A DNA stretch of 37,500 bases from Antedon mediterranea (Eukaryota > Echinodermata > Crinoidea > Comatulida > Antedonidae): NCBI RefSeq assembly GCF_964355755.1, contig NC_092675.1:27632412-27669911 (forward strand), read 5' to 3'. This document shows positions 11,469 through 20,945 of the stretch, in pieces. Position 1 is the first letter of the stretch. Every line of letters starts with the position of its first letter. The notes beneath the pieces were generated by a model. The model was given only the letters and a program-made list of their open reading frames with translations. It did not search any database and was not told where the DNA came from. A program made the translations under genes and the position numbers.

Positions 11469-11546
11469 CTCAAGTAAACGTTCCTTTTTCTCTCTGTCCT
11501 TTCTCTCAAGCTCTTCCAGCGCATGAGGGGCAATTAGTGGCGCCAA
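11469..11546 (-). CDS. Small internal coding exon, 26 codons, charged helix (gene assignment uncertain)
   Basis: The acceptor is strong: TGTTTGTTTTTCCATAG on the minus strand, with the exon starting at 11546. The donor is also strong, CTTGAG then GTAAGG, with the exon ending at 11469. It is 78 nt and open in one frame only, starting and ending in phase 0. The peptide starts LAPLIAPHALEELE and continues with a highly charged stretch, KDREKKERLLE, likely an amphipathic helix. I do not recognise a family. The CXXC exon 6.6 kb upstream on the same strand also ends in phase 0, so this can be its next exon in view. It could equally belong to a separate small gene starting near 17.9 kb. Confidence 0.5.
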
Positions 11547-13912
11547 CTATGGAAAAACAAACACATGAATAAATTAGTGATTATTACGGAAGTCTATTAT
11601 ATTATTACAGTGTAAACTAATTGGTTTGCAAGTAAGTCTCAATGTACAAAGTACAGTATTTAGTGCAATCAGAATCAAGCAAAACATCTGATCAAATTAA
11701 CTTCACTGACAGTGACACAAAACTTATAGGCAGATCCAACCAAGTCCCACTCTGTAAATCAAAGAATTACAATGGAGATAGGGAATTAGATTAAATTCAG
11801 TCAATTCATTTCATGTTTAGCCCTCTAATTTAAAATCATGGATCTACCCACTTAAGCTTCAGGTACAGTATTTATTTAGTTGAATTATCATTACAACAGT
11901 AATTTTATTAGTGTTTGCTGCTCTATGCAAAGTCATACAGTACAGTAGTTAAAATTGTATTGTTTGATTACTTTTCTTGTAAAAAAGGTTAAAAGTTTAA
12001 ATGGAAAACCTTTATTTCCAAGTGAAATTGGAAGGAAATAAAAGCCGCCAAAACACCCCAACACAAAGATCATATTACCTTCCCATACACCTTTTAACCC
12101 TCCCTATCAATTGCTTTTCCAACATCAAGTACTTTAACATGTTGTATTTTGTAGTACAAACCAATGGAAAAACATCAAAGGAAGACCCCACACACCTGGG
12201 ATAACCTGGCCTTGCCACCATTACAGTGATCATTTAAGGAAACACAACTAATCTTGTAAATGAGATGGCAAGCGGTTGGCGCAAGCAACAAAGAGATAAA
12301 AAGGTGATGATCATCATAACTATGTATGTCGTTCATACACTGTTATTACATCAGTTTCACAAGCAAGGTTATCGTAAGGACAAGGTCTTACAACCTAACC
12401 ACTCAACCACAAATTTCCAGTTCAATCAGTGTCCTAGTTTTGCCATGTGGTAGTAGATTAACCTAGCCCTACTTATCACTGTCTATTATTAGTAAGATCT
12501 TTACAAGAATTAGTCTGGTAGTTGAAGGATAAAACCTGGGGGAAAATGGTAGAAAGCTAATTTTGACATTTAATGCGGAATCCAAAATCAACAAAAATCC
12601 ATCTTCAGGAAAATTAATTAAAATATTTTAATTAATGTGTATTTGTTTTAGAAAACCAGTTATTTTGAAATTGAAAGAAAGTTTTGTTTTCAGATACTTT
12701 TTGTAGTTTTGAGTAAATTCATAATTATACTTGATTAAAACTAAACTAGCATAATTACTATCATTCCAGTACCTGTATCCAAAATTACTAAATTGTATGG
12801 AATTACAAAAAAGTTTAAATTTTAATGAAAGAACAAAAAATAAAATGTTACTATCCACAATTTCCTTTGTGAATTTAAATATTGGTTTGCTAAAAAAGAA
12901 TTAAATCTTATTCATACAGGAACTATAGCAGATACAAAAAAGGTACACAAACTTTTGTGCAAAACTGCAAGTACTACTGAAAATTAATTAGGCCTGTGGC
13001 CATACTTACACCTCTTTTGAGGACATTTCATTTGGTATTGTAGAACTTGCTTTATAATCATAAAGTGACCATTATTTAGGCTAAAACCACATACCCCTAA
13101 GTGATTCTAATGCATTTGTTATAGTTTTATAAAGTATGCAATACTAATTTATTCATTGATCTGCAAATACTATTTCTAGTTCTTTTCATTTCTTTGTCTT
13201 TGTAATTATTCATGCATAGAACAGGTCATCTGCTGTAGGAATACAAATTAAGTTCAGGGGTTATTTGTAGTATCAACTGTGAGTTCAAAACTGATTACTA
13301 AGCAACAAAGTGATATGCATCCAAATGGCTGCATTTATAATTAAACTAACAAATTACATTCAAACATGTTGAACTTAATTCAACAGACTATACACTTTTA
13401 TAGACATGGGTGCAACATCAGCATGTCAAATCACTCCCATCTACTGTATTTCATCTATGTTTGTCTTCTATCAAAGTATTTATATTTCATACAATTCTCA
13501 AGTTCGTTTGGAGTTGACATAATGTACACATTCACTGTTCAGACAAAGAAAACTTCAATAGGTTCAAACGTCAAGTCACTCACTATTCTATTATCTGCTG
13601 TTTGAATTGAATTTTATACACTTTATTTAAAATGAAGAAATCTTGTATCTTAAAACAAACACAAATTAGCTTCATGTTCTTCCCCTCATAATGTTATGCA
13701 TGATTTCCTAATTGTTTTTTTTTCCAATTGTCATAATTCAGTCACAAAATTGAAAGAATCACCGATCCAAATAAATAAAAATCACTGTCATCAAATGTTT
13801 TGAGTTGTGTAAACGATGACAAGGCTTTGAAAATCTTCTCATGGTAATATCCCTTGTCTGGAAAAATTCATGAGAATTTTTATTTTTTACATACACAATT
13901 ATGTTGGCTTTA
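11547..13912. other. AT-rich, CpG-poor stretch, probable intron
   Basis: Two short plus-strand frames (12001-12204, 12265-12453) lack splice or domain support. A minus-strand GTGTAAGT donor near 12985 could end an exon, but its acceptor is poor. Otherwise nothing is recognised. Confidence 0.45.
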
Positions 13913-14082
13913 TAAGCTCTGTCTACACTACCTAAACTTTTGACAAAAACATGTGATGTGTCCATATATGGACAGGATGATGTCATGTATCACTACCATA
14001 TTTGGGAATATCACTACCATATTTGGGAATATCACTAACATATTTGGGCACATCACACTCACACTAGTGTAGTCAGAGCTTT
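13913..14082. mobile_element. MITE of the CTCTGTCTACACTA family with internal triplication
   Basis: Left end AAGCTCTGTCTACACTA, right end the reverse complement of AAGCTCTGACTACACTA, each flanked by TA, which fits a TA target duplication. Inside, ATCACTACCATATTTGGGA is repeated three times in tandem (about 13989-14052), a local expansion absent from the copy at 771-922. Confidence 0.65.
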
Positions 14083-14619
14083 AGAAGTTGACAAAAAAGG
14101 AAATACAGTATGGAAAGAAAAGTTACTGCATTTGTTTAAATAAACGAATCATACTGTGGTCTACAGTACCTACACCAGGCTAATTCAATTCTTTATGACC
14201 ATAAAAGACAATCATCTTCCACGTACTAATTAGGAACAATATAGTGTTAGTTGAAGACAAATAATTATAGTAGTAGTATGCATTTCTTTGTTGGGTTGAG
14301 AAATGATCAATTATGAGAACAGCTGGTATTGGCCTAGAGGAAAAGCTAGACAATTTCACTCATTTCCTTCAAATCCGCTAAAAATGTTCATAAACAGCAA
14401 AACAAACTTTTGATTCCAAACTGATTATCATGACATCATAATCATAAATTAACGATGATAATAAAGTGATGTAAGAGATATTTTTATATTATACAATTTC
14501 TTTAAAGTACTGTACACATTTTAAATATTCTAAACAATTTTTAAGAAACTTTTAAGGTATAATTTTTATTTTTAAAAAATGTAACGTTTATTTTTTTTTG
14601 TTTTTTTAATGATAAAATA

Positions 14620-14820
14620 CAGTTAAACCGCTTATTTGAAGGAACCCCTATTCACACATACAGTATACTGTAGTGTGTCCCCATGTAATGAACAAGGAGA
14701 TACAGTACTGTATGCTTTACCACTTCTACCAACCAGCCACTATTCAGTAGACATCCCTATTGAGGGGACATCTGACGTTAGGTCTCAAAGGTGTTGCTAA
14801 ATGGGATTATACTGTATTTT
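14620..14820. repeat. Diverged dispersed repeat (GGGGACA family)
   Basis: ACAGTTAAACCGCTTATTTG, AACCCCTATT, GTGTCCCCA, ATCCCTATTGAGGGGACAT and GTCTCAAAGGTGTTG form the ordered blocks of a repeat built around ACAGTGGAACCTCTATTAAG-like and GGGGACACC-like segments. The same blocks recur near 15.6, 22.1 and 23.6 kb. Confidence 0.45.
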
Positions 14821-15422
14821 AATTTTATTTAAATTAATTGCATAAAAAATAATGAAAATACACTTTTTGGAAATTAAAAGGACCAATTAAAATAACTTAA
14901 GGTGGTTTGCGTTTTTATTTTAAGGGTAGGAGTGCAAGGGTGGGTGGCTTGTTATTTTGCTTAATTATCTCTGCTATGCTCTGAAGATTTTAATAAGGCC
15001 ACGTGAGATTGCCTAAAGTCAAAGATAATAAAGCACAGCAGGATAGACCTAGCCACAGCATGGTAGAGGTCTAACCAACTGCATGCTAGGTCCATTCTGG
15101 TTTTATGGTCAAATTTTACATTTCTCATTGACTTCTGCTACAGTACCTGTACTATATTTTATTACTACTGATTTAGACATCCAATAATTAGAGGTTTACG
15201 TCAACTAAAATTAACGTAACTGTTGTGTTGTTGGTCTGCTTCTATAGTGGAATAAATCAAAACCCAATAGTTTTATAGATTTATGCAAAAGTTGCATTTA
15301 ATTTAAGAATGAGACTTTTTAGGCCTTTATTGAATTGAATCATCTCTTTTGGTTTGCACATTTCTGCAGAGTACTATTAAAAACTCAAGTACAGTATAAC
15401 ATGTCCTCTTATCTACAGTTCT

Positions 15423-15547
15423 AAGCTTGGTTCCCACTAGCGACGCAAGGACGTAACGCAACGTAATTGATTATTCGGCTTGCCAATGGTCAACTCGCTT
15501 GCTGCACGTAAGCCCTTGCGTTGCGTCTCAAGTGAGAAACACGCTTT
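15423..15547. mobile_element. Palindromic MITE, GCTTGGTTCCCACTAG family (copy A)
   Basis: The element opens AGCTTGGTTCCCACTAGCG and closes with the reverse complement of a diverged copy (AAAGCGTGTTTCTCACTTG). GACGCAAGGACGTAACGCAA recurs inverted near the far end. It is flanked by CTA and TTA. Confidence 0.75.
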
Positions 15548-15559
15548 ACTATATGATTA

Positions 15560-15700
15560 TGAGTACTAAATAGTGCCCTTTAATGAGTGGGTGTGGTCTG
15601 AATAGATAGAAGTTGGCCATAGAGTAAAAAACATATACTTTCCCTTGTTTGTTTCATGTGGAAATGTTCGTTTAATAGGGGTGTCCCCTGAATATTGATT
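15560..15700. repeat. Diverged dispersed repeat (GGGGACA family)
   Basis: AATAGGGGTGTCCCCTGAATA and a neighbouring GTTTCATGTGGAAATGTTCG match blocks at 22.1 and 23.6 kb. The 68-codon minus frame here is a by-product of the repeat. Confidence 0.4.
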
Positions 15701-16289
15701 GAAATCAATCACATCAAGTTTGATCACAGTACTGCAACAGCTACAACAACAGTAAAGGAATGATGAAGCCATATAAGGACATTATTTACAGTAAACTTTG
15801 TTTAACTGGTAATTGTTTTCTCTAGAATATGTAATTGTAAATGCAATGTCATAAGGTAATAAATCTTCAGTCAGATTATCTTGCTTTTATGCTCTGTTCC
15901 TTATCTTTGCATGGTCCATGTCCAAACAGAATGATGTATGTGCTCTGTGTCAGACCTTTGACATCTAACCCAGACAGCAGCCTATTGAAAAGTAGTTGCT
16001 GCTGTTTATCATTGTCACAAATACTACTGTGTACTGTACAGGTACTTTCAACACTGAATTTTAACAGTTACAAATTATCAATTATTAATGTACACTTACA
16101 TACAGTACAGTAATTATGAGGAAGCTGAACAAAAAGAAAAACAAATTGAATTTAACATAATTTTTTTTTAAAGGCTAAAATATATTTTTATTGGCCAGGC
16201 TCAATCTCAAAATGTTAACATTTTTATACAATTTGGGTAAAGAATTTAATTTCTAATAGGACCAATTAATTATTTTGCAATAAATATAA

Positions 16290-16563
16290 GAAACCATGGA
16301 CCCTAAAGAAAACCAAGACCCTGAAGAAACCAGGGCCCTGAAATAAACCAGGGACCTGAAATAAACCAGGGACCCTGAAGAAACCAGGGCCCTGAAATAA
16401 ACCAGGGCCCTGAAATAAACCAGGGACCCTGAAGAAACCAGGGCCCTGAAATAAACCAGGGACCCTGAAGAAACCAGGGCCCTGAAATAAACCAGGGACC
16501 TGAAATAAACCAGGGACCCTAATAAACCTGGAATCATAAACGAAACCAGGGAACCTGAAGAAA
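16290..16563. repeat. Minisatellite, about 15 copies of a 17-19 bp unit
   Basis: Variants alternate: GAAGAAACCAGGGCCCT (17 bp), GAAATAAACCAGGGACCT (18 bp) and GAAATAAACCAGGGACCCT (19 bp). The outer copies are degenerate (CCATGGACCCT on the left, CCAGGGAACCT on the right). Higher-order pairs (17 plus 19) recur, which suggests duplication of multi-unit blocks. The minus strand happens to be open here (repeated LVYFRALVSSGS), but this is the repeat translated, not a gene. Confidence 0.95.
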
Positions 16564-17305
16564 TTATACTATTCTAACTACCTAAATCATGTACAGGAAC
16601 ATTTAATGAAAAGCGAAAACAGAATGTTAATTTGTATACTGTATATAAATATTTGTTGATAGATTAAAACATGTACTACAAATGGACAGAGGCATTATAT
16701 ACCAATAGATAAAAGGTTTTGGTCCTCTCTAGTTCATCTTTTTTTTTTGTAATGTATTATACCATATGGACAATTGTCTGAAATAAAAAATTGAATAGAA
16801 TTTAAAGTTCGAGTTATTTGTTAACATTGAATTTAATATACTGTCCTTTCACAGTCCCTGGAAAAATGCATTAGGAGGTCAACACAAACTTTTCTCCAAA
16901 TTGTACCCACAATGCAAACTGATTAATGAACTATTGTACTATAACTGTCACATTAAATAGCTTCAATTGAAATGTTTTTAATCAGCCTACTGTAACACAA
17001 CAGGAAATAATTGATAATTAATTTTTTATAAACCATTATTTTGTACTTATTATACAGTACAAATTAAAAATGCCATGGTTAGAATTCCGTCAGCGGGACG
17101 CAATTGATTGGTCAATTTAAAATCGCTCATGCATGCACATTTTCATACTCATGTACAAAGTTTACACCAATTCATTCGACTAGTTGGTTGGCGTAATGGT
17201 GTGGTATAGCTGCTAGGGAAAAGTTTGATTTTCGTTAATTTTTTTTATAAACTCATCGTCGTCTTTACACACCATTGCCTAACTAGAAAGATGGTTTTCA
17301 TTTAG
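16564..17305. other. Non-coding; possible LINE 3' tail
   Basis: GGACAATTGTCTGAAATAAA followed by an A-rich run (about 16768-16800) resembles the 3' end of a retroposon. The rest shows no gene. Confidence 0.3.
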
Positions 17306-17355
17306 GTTTAGAGGACCAGAGGCTCGATCGTCTCAGCTTAACAGCAAACGCAATG
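17306..17355 (+). CDS. Candidate 50-nt internal exon of a predicted plus-strand gene
   Basis: The acceptor is GGTTTTCATTTAG, ending at 17305, and the donor is CAATG then GTATGT after 17355. Two frames are open. One, entering with two bases and leaving in phase 0, reads LEDQRLDRLSLTANAM, which looks like a real amphipathic helix. It matches the phase left by the exon at 11265-11310. The other frame starts FRGPEARSSQLNSK. No family recognised. A CCAAT-containing stretch (about 17106-17118) lies upstream, so this could also be the start of a non-coding transcript. Confidence 0.3.
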
Positions 17356-17902
17356 GTATGTTGGATCTAGGCAGTTGCGTTCCGCAGCTAGAACTTTGGT
17401 TAAAAATTGGTTGGTTAAAAATTCATACAAATGCTTCTGAAAACTAAAATTCTAAAATCATACAGTGAACAGTTTCTAGCTAGGCTAGGCCTCCTACACG
17501 GTATTATAAGAAAGGCAAATTGCAATGGGCGATTTAGGTCTAGCTATAATATTAACTGAAAACACACATTTTAAGTACTACTGGAATGATTATACATAGG
17601 CCTAGGTTAATAATTTAGGCAACTTAACTACACACTCCGCAAACCAGAGCTCAGCCTCAGGTGAAATATATCGCAACGCTCAGTCAGGTGAGGGAGAACG
17701 ATATCGCAATGTTACATGTAAACTAGCTATCTTGATCGAGCTAGCTGGGCGAGGCCTAGATAAAAACAACCGCTGCTTAGAAACCGTAAAAAATTGCACA
17801 GCCCGACTAATCAGTACTATACATCACATAATATAGAACCTAAATTACATAACTGGTTAGAAATCTTGCACAAATTTCCGTTTAAACAGGGCTTAAACTT
17901 AC

Positions 17903-17950
17903 CTACTCCTCCTTTTCGTTGGTCTTTGTCCGACCGTCAGCGAAAAAAAA
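17903..17950 (-). other. Possible alternative first exon (non-coding) with a strong donor
   Basis: On the minus strand a run of T leads into CGCTGACGG, then AAAAGGAGGAGTAG followed by the near-ideal donor GTAAGT (GT at 17902-17901). No acceptor is evident upstream, so this looks like a transcription start with a pyrimidine-rich initiator. It lies about 240 bp downstream of the CXXC exon. A transcript starting here would skip the CXXC exon, as the short, CXXC-less isoforms of vertebrate TET genes do. The start coordinate is approximate. Confidence 0.25.
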
Positions 17951-18186
17951 AAAAATAAATGTACACAAACGAACAGCGCCACCCATTACGAGAGAGGGCA
18001 GCAAACACTTAAATGACATCGTGTTGGCGAGGCGTTACGTCTTCCTATCTATTTTGGTTCGCCGTAAATATAAAGTACAATACGATAGTATATTTACGTT
18101 TCTTTATACATCCATCCTTTATTAAGGTATAGGTAACTTAAAACTGTAATGTTTAATAATAGTACAATTTTCTCGACAAAAAGCCT

Positions 18187-18189
18187 ACC
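18187..18189 (-). other. Splice donor ending the CXXC exon (phase 0)
   Basis: Reading the minus strand, CGAAAG is followed by GTAGGC, with the exon ending at 18189 and GT at 18188-18187. The open frame runs only 11 codons further to a stop, and those codons look like intron ([10 protein letters not shown]). Splicing here leaves the CXXC finger intact and the frame at a codon boundary. Confidence 0.75.
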
Positions 18190-19892
18190 TTTCGCCTGAG
18201 TTGGACGCATTTTCTCATCTTGCAAATCTGATGTCCCGTTCGTCTGTTCTTACAACTGGAACATTCTCCGCAGTTTTCTTTAGTCATGCACGGCTCACAA
18301 GTACCGCATCGTTTGCGTTTTTTCTTCTTCTGCGGCTGTTCAGATGGACTGCCTCTGCCGCCGATCTCGCTCCCTGAACTGTGGCAGTAAACAGACGGTT
18401 TATTGTGTTCACCCCCGGGAGATCTATCCCTTAGTTCATCTCCTCCATTATCATTCTCTTGTATAAAGTCTTCTTCCACCTTAATAAAAAGCTGTGCCCT
18501 CATCGCAGCTTCCGGTGAACGGGCAACAGTTCCAGGTTCTGTTTTTATTTTGGTAATTATTTCGCAATCTGTTTGTAGAGAGGCTTCGTCGGAAAATTCA
18601 TAAGCATTATGTTCAGAACTTTTCGAAACATTAGTCATTGGAGTTTCGGAAGATGGACGTTCTGTTTCGGAATTCGTTCCAAGAACTTGTCGAAGAATAC
18701 CACTTTGATGAGGAACACCAAACTCTTTCTTCTGTTCATCATTGGGCGTTTTTTTACCGATTTTTCCCACGCCAAAAAATCGCCGTTTTGGTCCTTGTTT
18801 ATTAACATCAAAAGGGACCGAATGATCGCGATTGTTTTTAACATTTGAGTCATATTGTTTATTACTGCTGTGATTGTCTGCAGGCATTTTTGGCGGGAAT
18901 CTGTTTGCACCGTGTCTAGAATGCATACTTGCATCCAACGTACGCTCAATCATTGTCGCGATCGTCATTTCCATTGTCATTTTACGCCCTCCTCCGTCGT
19001 CCTTTACGTCACATGAGTTTTCCGACTCCTCGCTATGTTGTTGGTCATAAACCTCGTTTGTGTTTTTGTTGTGAGGACCAATTGGGCTGTTTTCATTCGA
19101 ATATCTAGGCCTACCCTCTTTTAACAAACCTATGTTTTTTAGCCATTCATCATAGTACCCGGGAGGCGGTTCTTTAAGGTATTTTACATTTGGTTTTGAC
19201 TTATCTCGGCTTCGAGCCCGTTTCTTTGGGATTGTGTTTGCAACTTTTTTATTTTCAACCTGTTTGTTTTCTCGAGTTTCCTGGGTTTCCGTCGCTGGTG
19301 GACTTTCTTCTGGTTGCTCAGTTAATGCTCGAAGCAAAAGCCCGCTACTACCCGATGTTTTCTTAGTACCATGACTAGCATGTTCGTGATTAAATTCTCT
19401 GTGACTTTGTCCGTCCGATTCTATTGGCGTTTCCGACGTTGACAACCTACTCGTCGCCTGCTGCCAATTCAAAATATGATTTTCCCGCGCGTTTTGCCGT
19501 AGCGCTGTTCCACTTTCCGTATCTGGTTCTATTTCACAAGTTTCAAGTATCTCTTGTTTAATAGATATTTTGCTCGTTGAATCGAACTGGTCCGGCATAG
19601 TAATACTACACTCGCATTTAACTCGACAATCGCAAAACTTTTTTCGCTGAACGTTCGACGAATGCATTACTTTATCGTCAACATGTGTGGTGTCCACATT
19701 AAAGCTAGCCGTGTTTCCAGCCGCTTGATCGTTCAATGCACGTTGTTTCCATCTTTTAAAAGCTGATCCACCACCGCTACTTGGGATATTATTTCGATCC
19801 TCGTGTACGTCGTCCTCCATCAAAGTTCGTCGAATTAACGCCTCCATTAGCTTCCCAGATGATAGCCTGGAGTATGTATCAGCTTCAGTCAT
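18189..19892 (-). CDS. CXXC zinc-finger protein, probable N-terminal coding exon of a TET methylcytosine dioxygenase (partial)
   Basis: The exon encodes 568 residues from the ATG at 19892. Most of the protein is polar and looks disordered. The C-terminus is a full CXXC finger at about residues 522-566, after a basic run KKKKRKR. Its eight cysteines are at 529, 532, 535, 541, 544, 547, 557 and 562. The spacing and the segment [12 protein letters not shown] match the TET1/TET3/CXXC4/CXXC5 class, which lacks the KFGG linker of CFP1, KDM2 and DNMT1 fingers. Such fingers bind CpG DNA with little or no methylation. Other visible parts are a CDCRVKCEC cluster (87-95), a basic patch [10 protein letters not shown], an [10 protein letters not shown] block, and three psi-K-x-E SUMO consensus sites at Lys112, Lys450 and Lys471. 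The exon ends after Lys568 at a GTAGGC donor in phase 0. Vertebrate CXXC4/5 are thought to have split from a TET ancestor, so TET is the likelier identity. No catalytic domain is in view. Confidence 0.85.
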
Positions 19893-19901
19893 GTCGTCCC
19901 T
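19893..19901 (-). other. Splice acceptor and 5' UTR start of the CXXC exon
   Basis: The minus strand reads TTGTTCTTTTGTAG then GGACGAC and the ATG. The AG is at 19901-19900, so the exon starts at 19899 with seven untranslated bases. The frame stays open upstream only through the intron, beginning at a TTG, so the ATG at 19892 is the first usable start unless a coding exon lies further upstream. Confidence 0.7.
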
Positions 19902-19985
19902 ACAAAAGAACAATTACAAACGTATTAACAATCAGTTCATAGCAATCACAATAACATTACATCGCCGGCCAGTGAAGGTATTTAC

Positions 19986-20210
19986 CGTAGCGAGCTAGCT
20001 AAATTGGATCAATAACCCAGCAATGTGCAAATATTTCCGGCATTATTAAACCGCTGCTGAACAACTGAGTTCGTTTTTAACTAGAGTTCCAGTTACGCAC
20101 CTCTGAGAATTATCAACCTTTAGACGCAACAATAGAATTTAGTTCGGTTCCTGTCGGATCGGTTCAACGATTTATTTCCCTCCGGCGTTAACTGATTGAG
20201 TATATAGAGA
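19986..20210 (-). promoter_or_regulatory. Possible promoter and 5' UTR exon of the CXXC gene
   Basis: About 90 bp upstream of the CXXC exon the minus strand reads GCTACG then GTAAAT, a possible donor that ends an exon at 19986 and gives an 86-bp intron. Further upstream, CTCTATATACTC at about 20200 could serve as a TATA element. The region is CpG-richer than the left half. An ATG near 20045 runs into a stop before the donor, so this exon would be non-coding. All of this is inferred from short signals. Confidence 0.3.
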
Positions 20211-20834
20211 ACGCAGACGGTTGTGTGCGTGTCAGACCACAGAACAACGTATAGCTAGCGTACATTATGGCTTACATTTAATTTCTCGAGTCTGTGGAGC
20301 TTAAGCGGTTTTCCACTCGTGTCGTTACTACAAGTACGTGCTTCCACGCATATATTGCTGACCTTTGTATGACCCAACAGCTAAACTAGAAATCATTATA
20401 TTGATGACAACGTAAAATAAGGAAGGCAAAGAAGTTCGTCTGGGGTTTCGATACTAATAAAGTTTTACACGTGATCAATGAAAGGGCCAAGAACAGGTTG
20501 ATAAATCATTCAGGTTTTAATTTCACGAAAGCGATATAAGGAAAATAATTTCCTTTCAGAGCAAAGTTCATCCTAAATCACAGAATAGTTATAATATTAT
20601 CCATTTAATGTAATGCCGATAAAATAACTCATTTAAACCATGGAGGAAAAAATAAATAATATTTTTCATCCATGTTTAAACCTACATTGCGATAAACACA
20701 ACATAGTGAGTAACATCTATTTATGTCTAAAATATAAAGAAATTGCTATAATAACCAATTATTAATTAACGCTTAAAACTATAAAATCAGAGGTACGGTA
20801 AAAATTATTAATATTTTATGTTTGGTGCTTCTTG

Positions 20835-20945
20835 ACTTGGTTTCCACTACGGCGAAACGCAACACAACGCAAGGCGACGCAACGCACGTCGTGCAGTGAT
20901 TTGTTCATTCAAAGTACATGCGTTGTTTTGAGAGTCGCACACATG
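20835..20945. mobile_element. Degenerate palindromic MITE (copy B)
   Basis: The left arm is recognisable (TTGGTTTCCACTACGGCG, then ACGCAAGGCGACGCAACGCA). The right arm is decayed and lacks the closing GGGAACCAAGC. Confidence 0.5.

Noticed and set aside
12265-12453. MASGWRKQQRDKK frame on the plus strand, and a tRNA-like A box on the minus strand (TGGTTGAGTGGTTAGG)
   Set aside because: No donor of quality, no B box at the right distance for a tRNA or SINE, and the rest of the frame looks like translated non-coding sequence.
15566-15772. 68-codon minus-strand frame
   Set aside because: It overlaps the GGGGACA-type dispersed repeat.
16253-16537. 94-codon minus-strand frame with repeated LVYFRALVSSGS
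   Set aside because: It is the translated minisatellite. Openness follows from the repeat unit, not from selection.
18403-18949. Open frames of 66-104 codons overlapping the CXXC exon on both strands
   Set aside because: They are shadows of the coding exon in other frames. None has a domain or its own splice signals.
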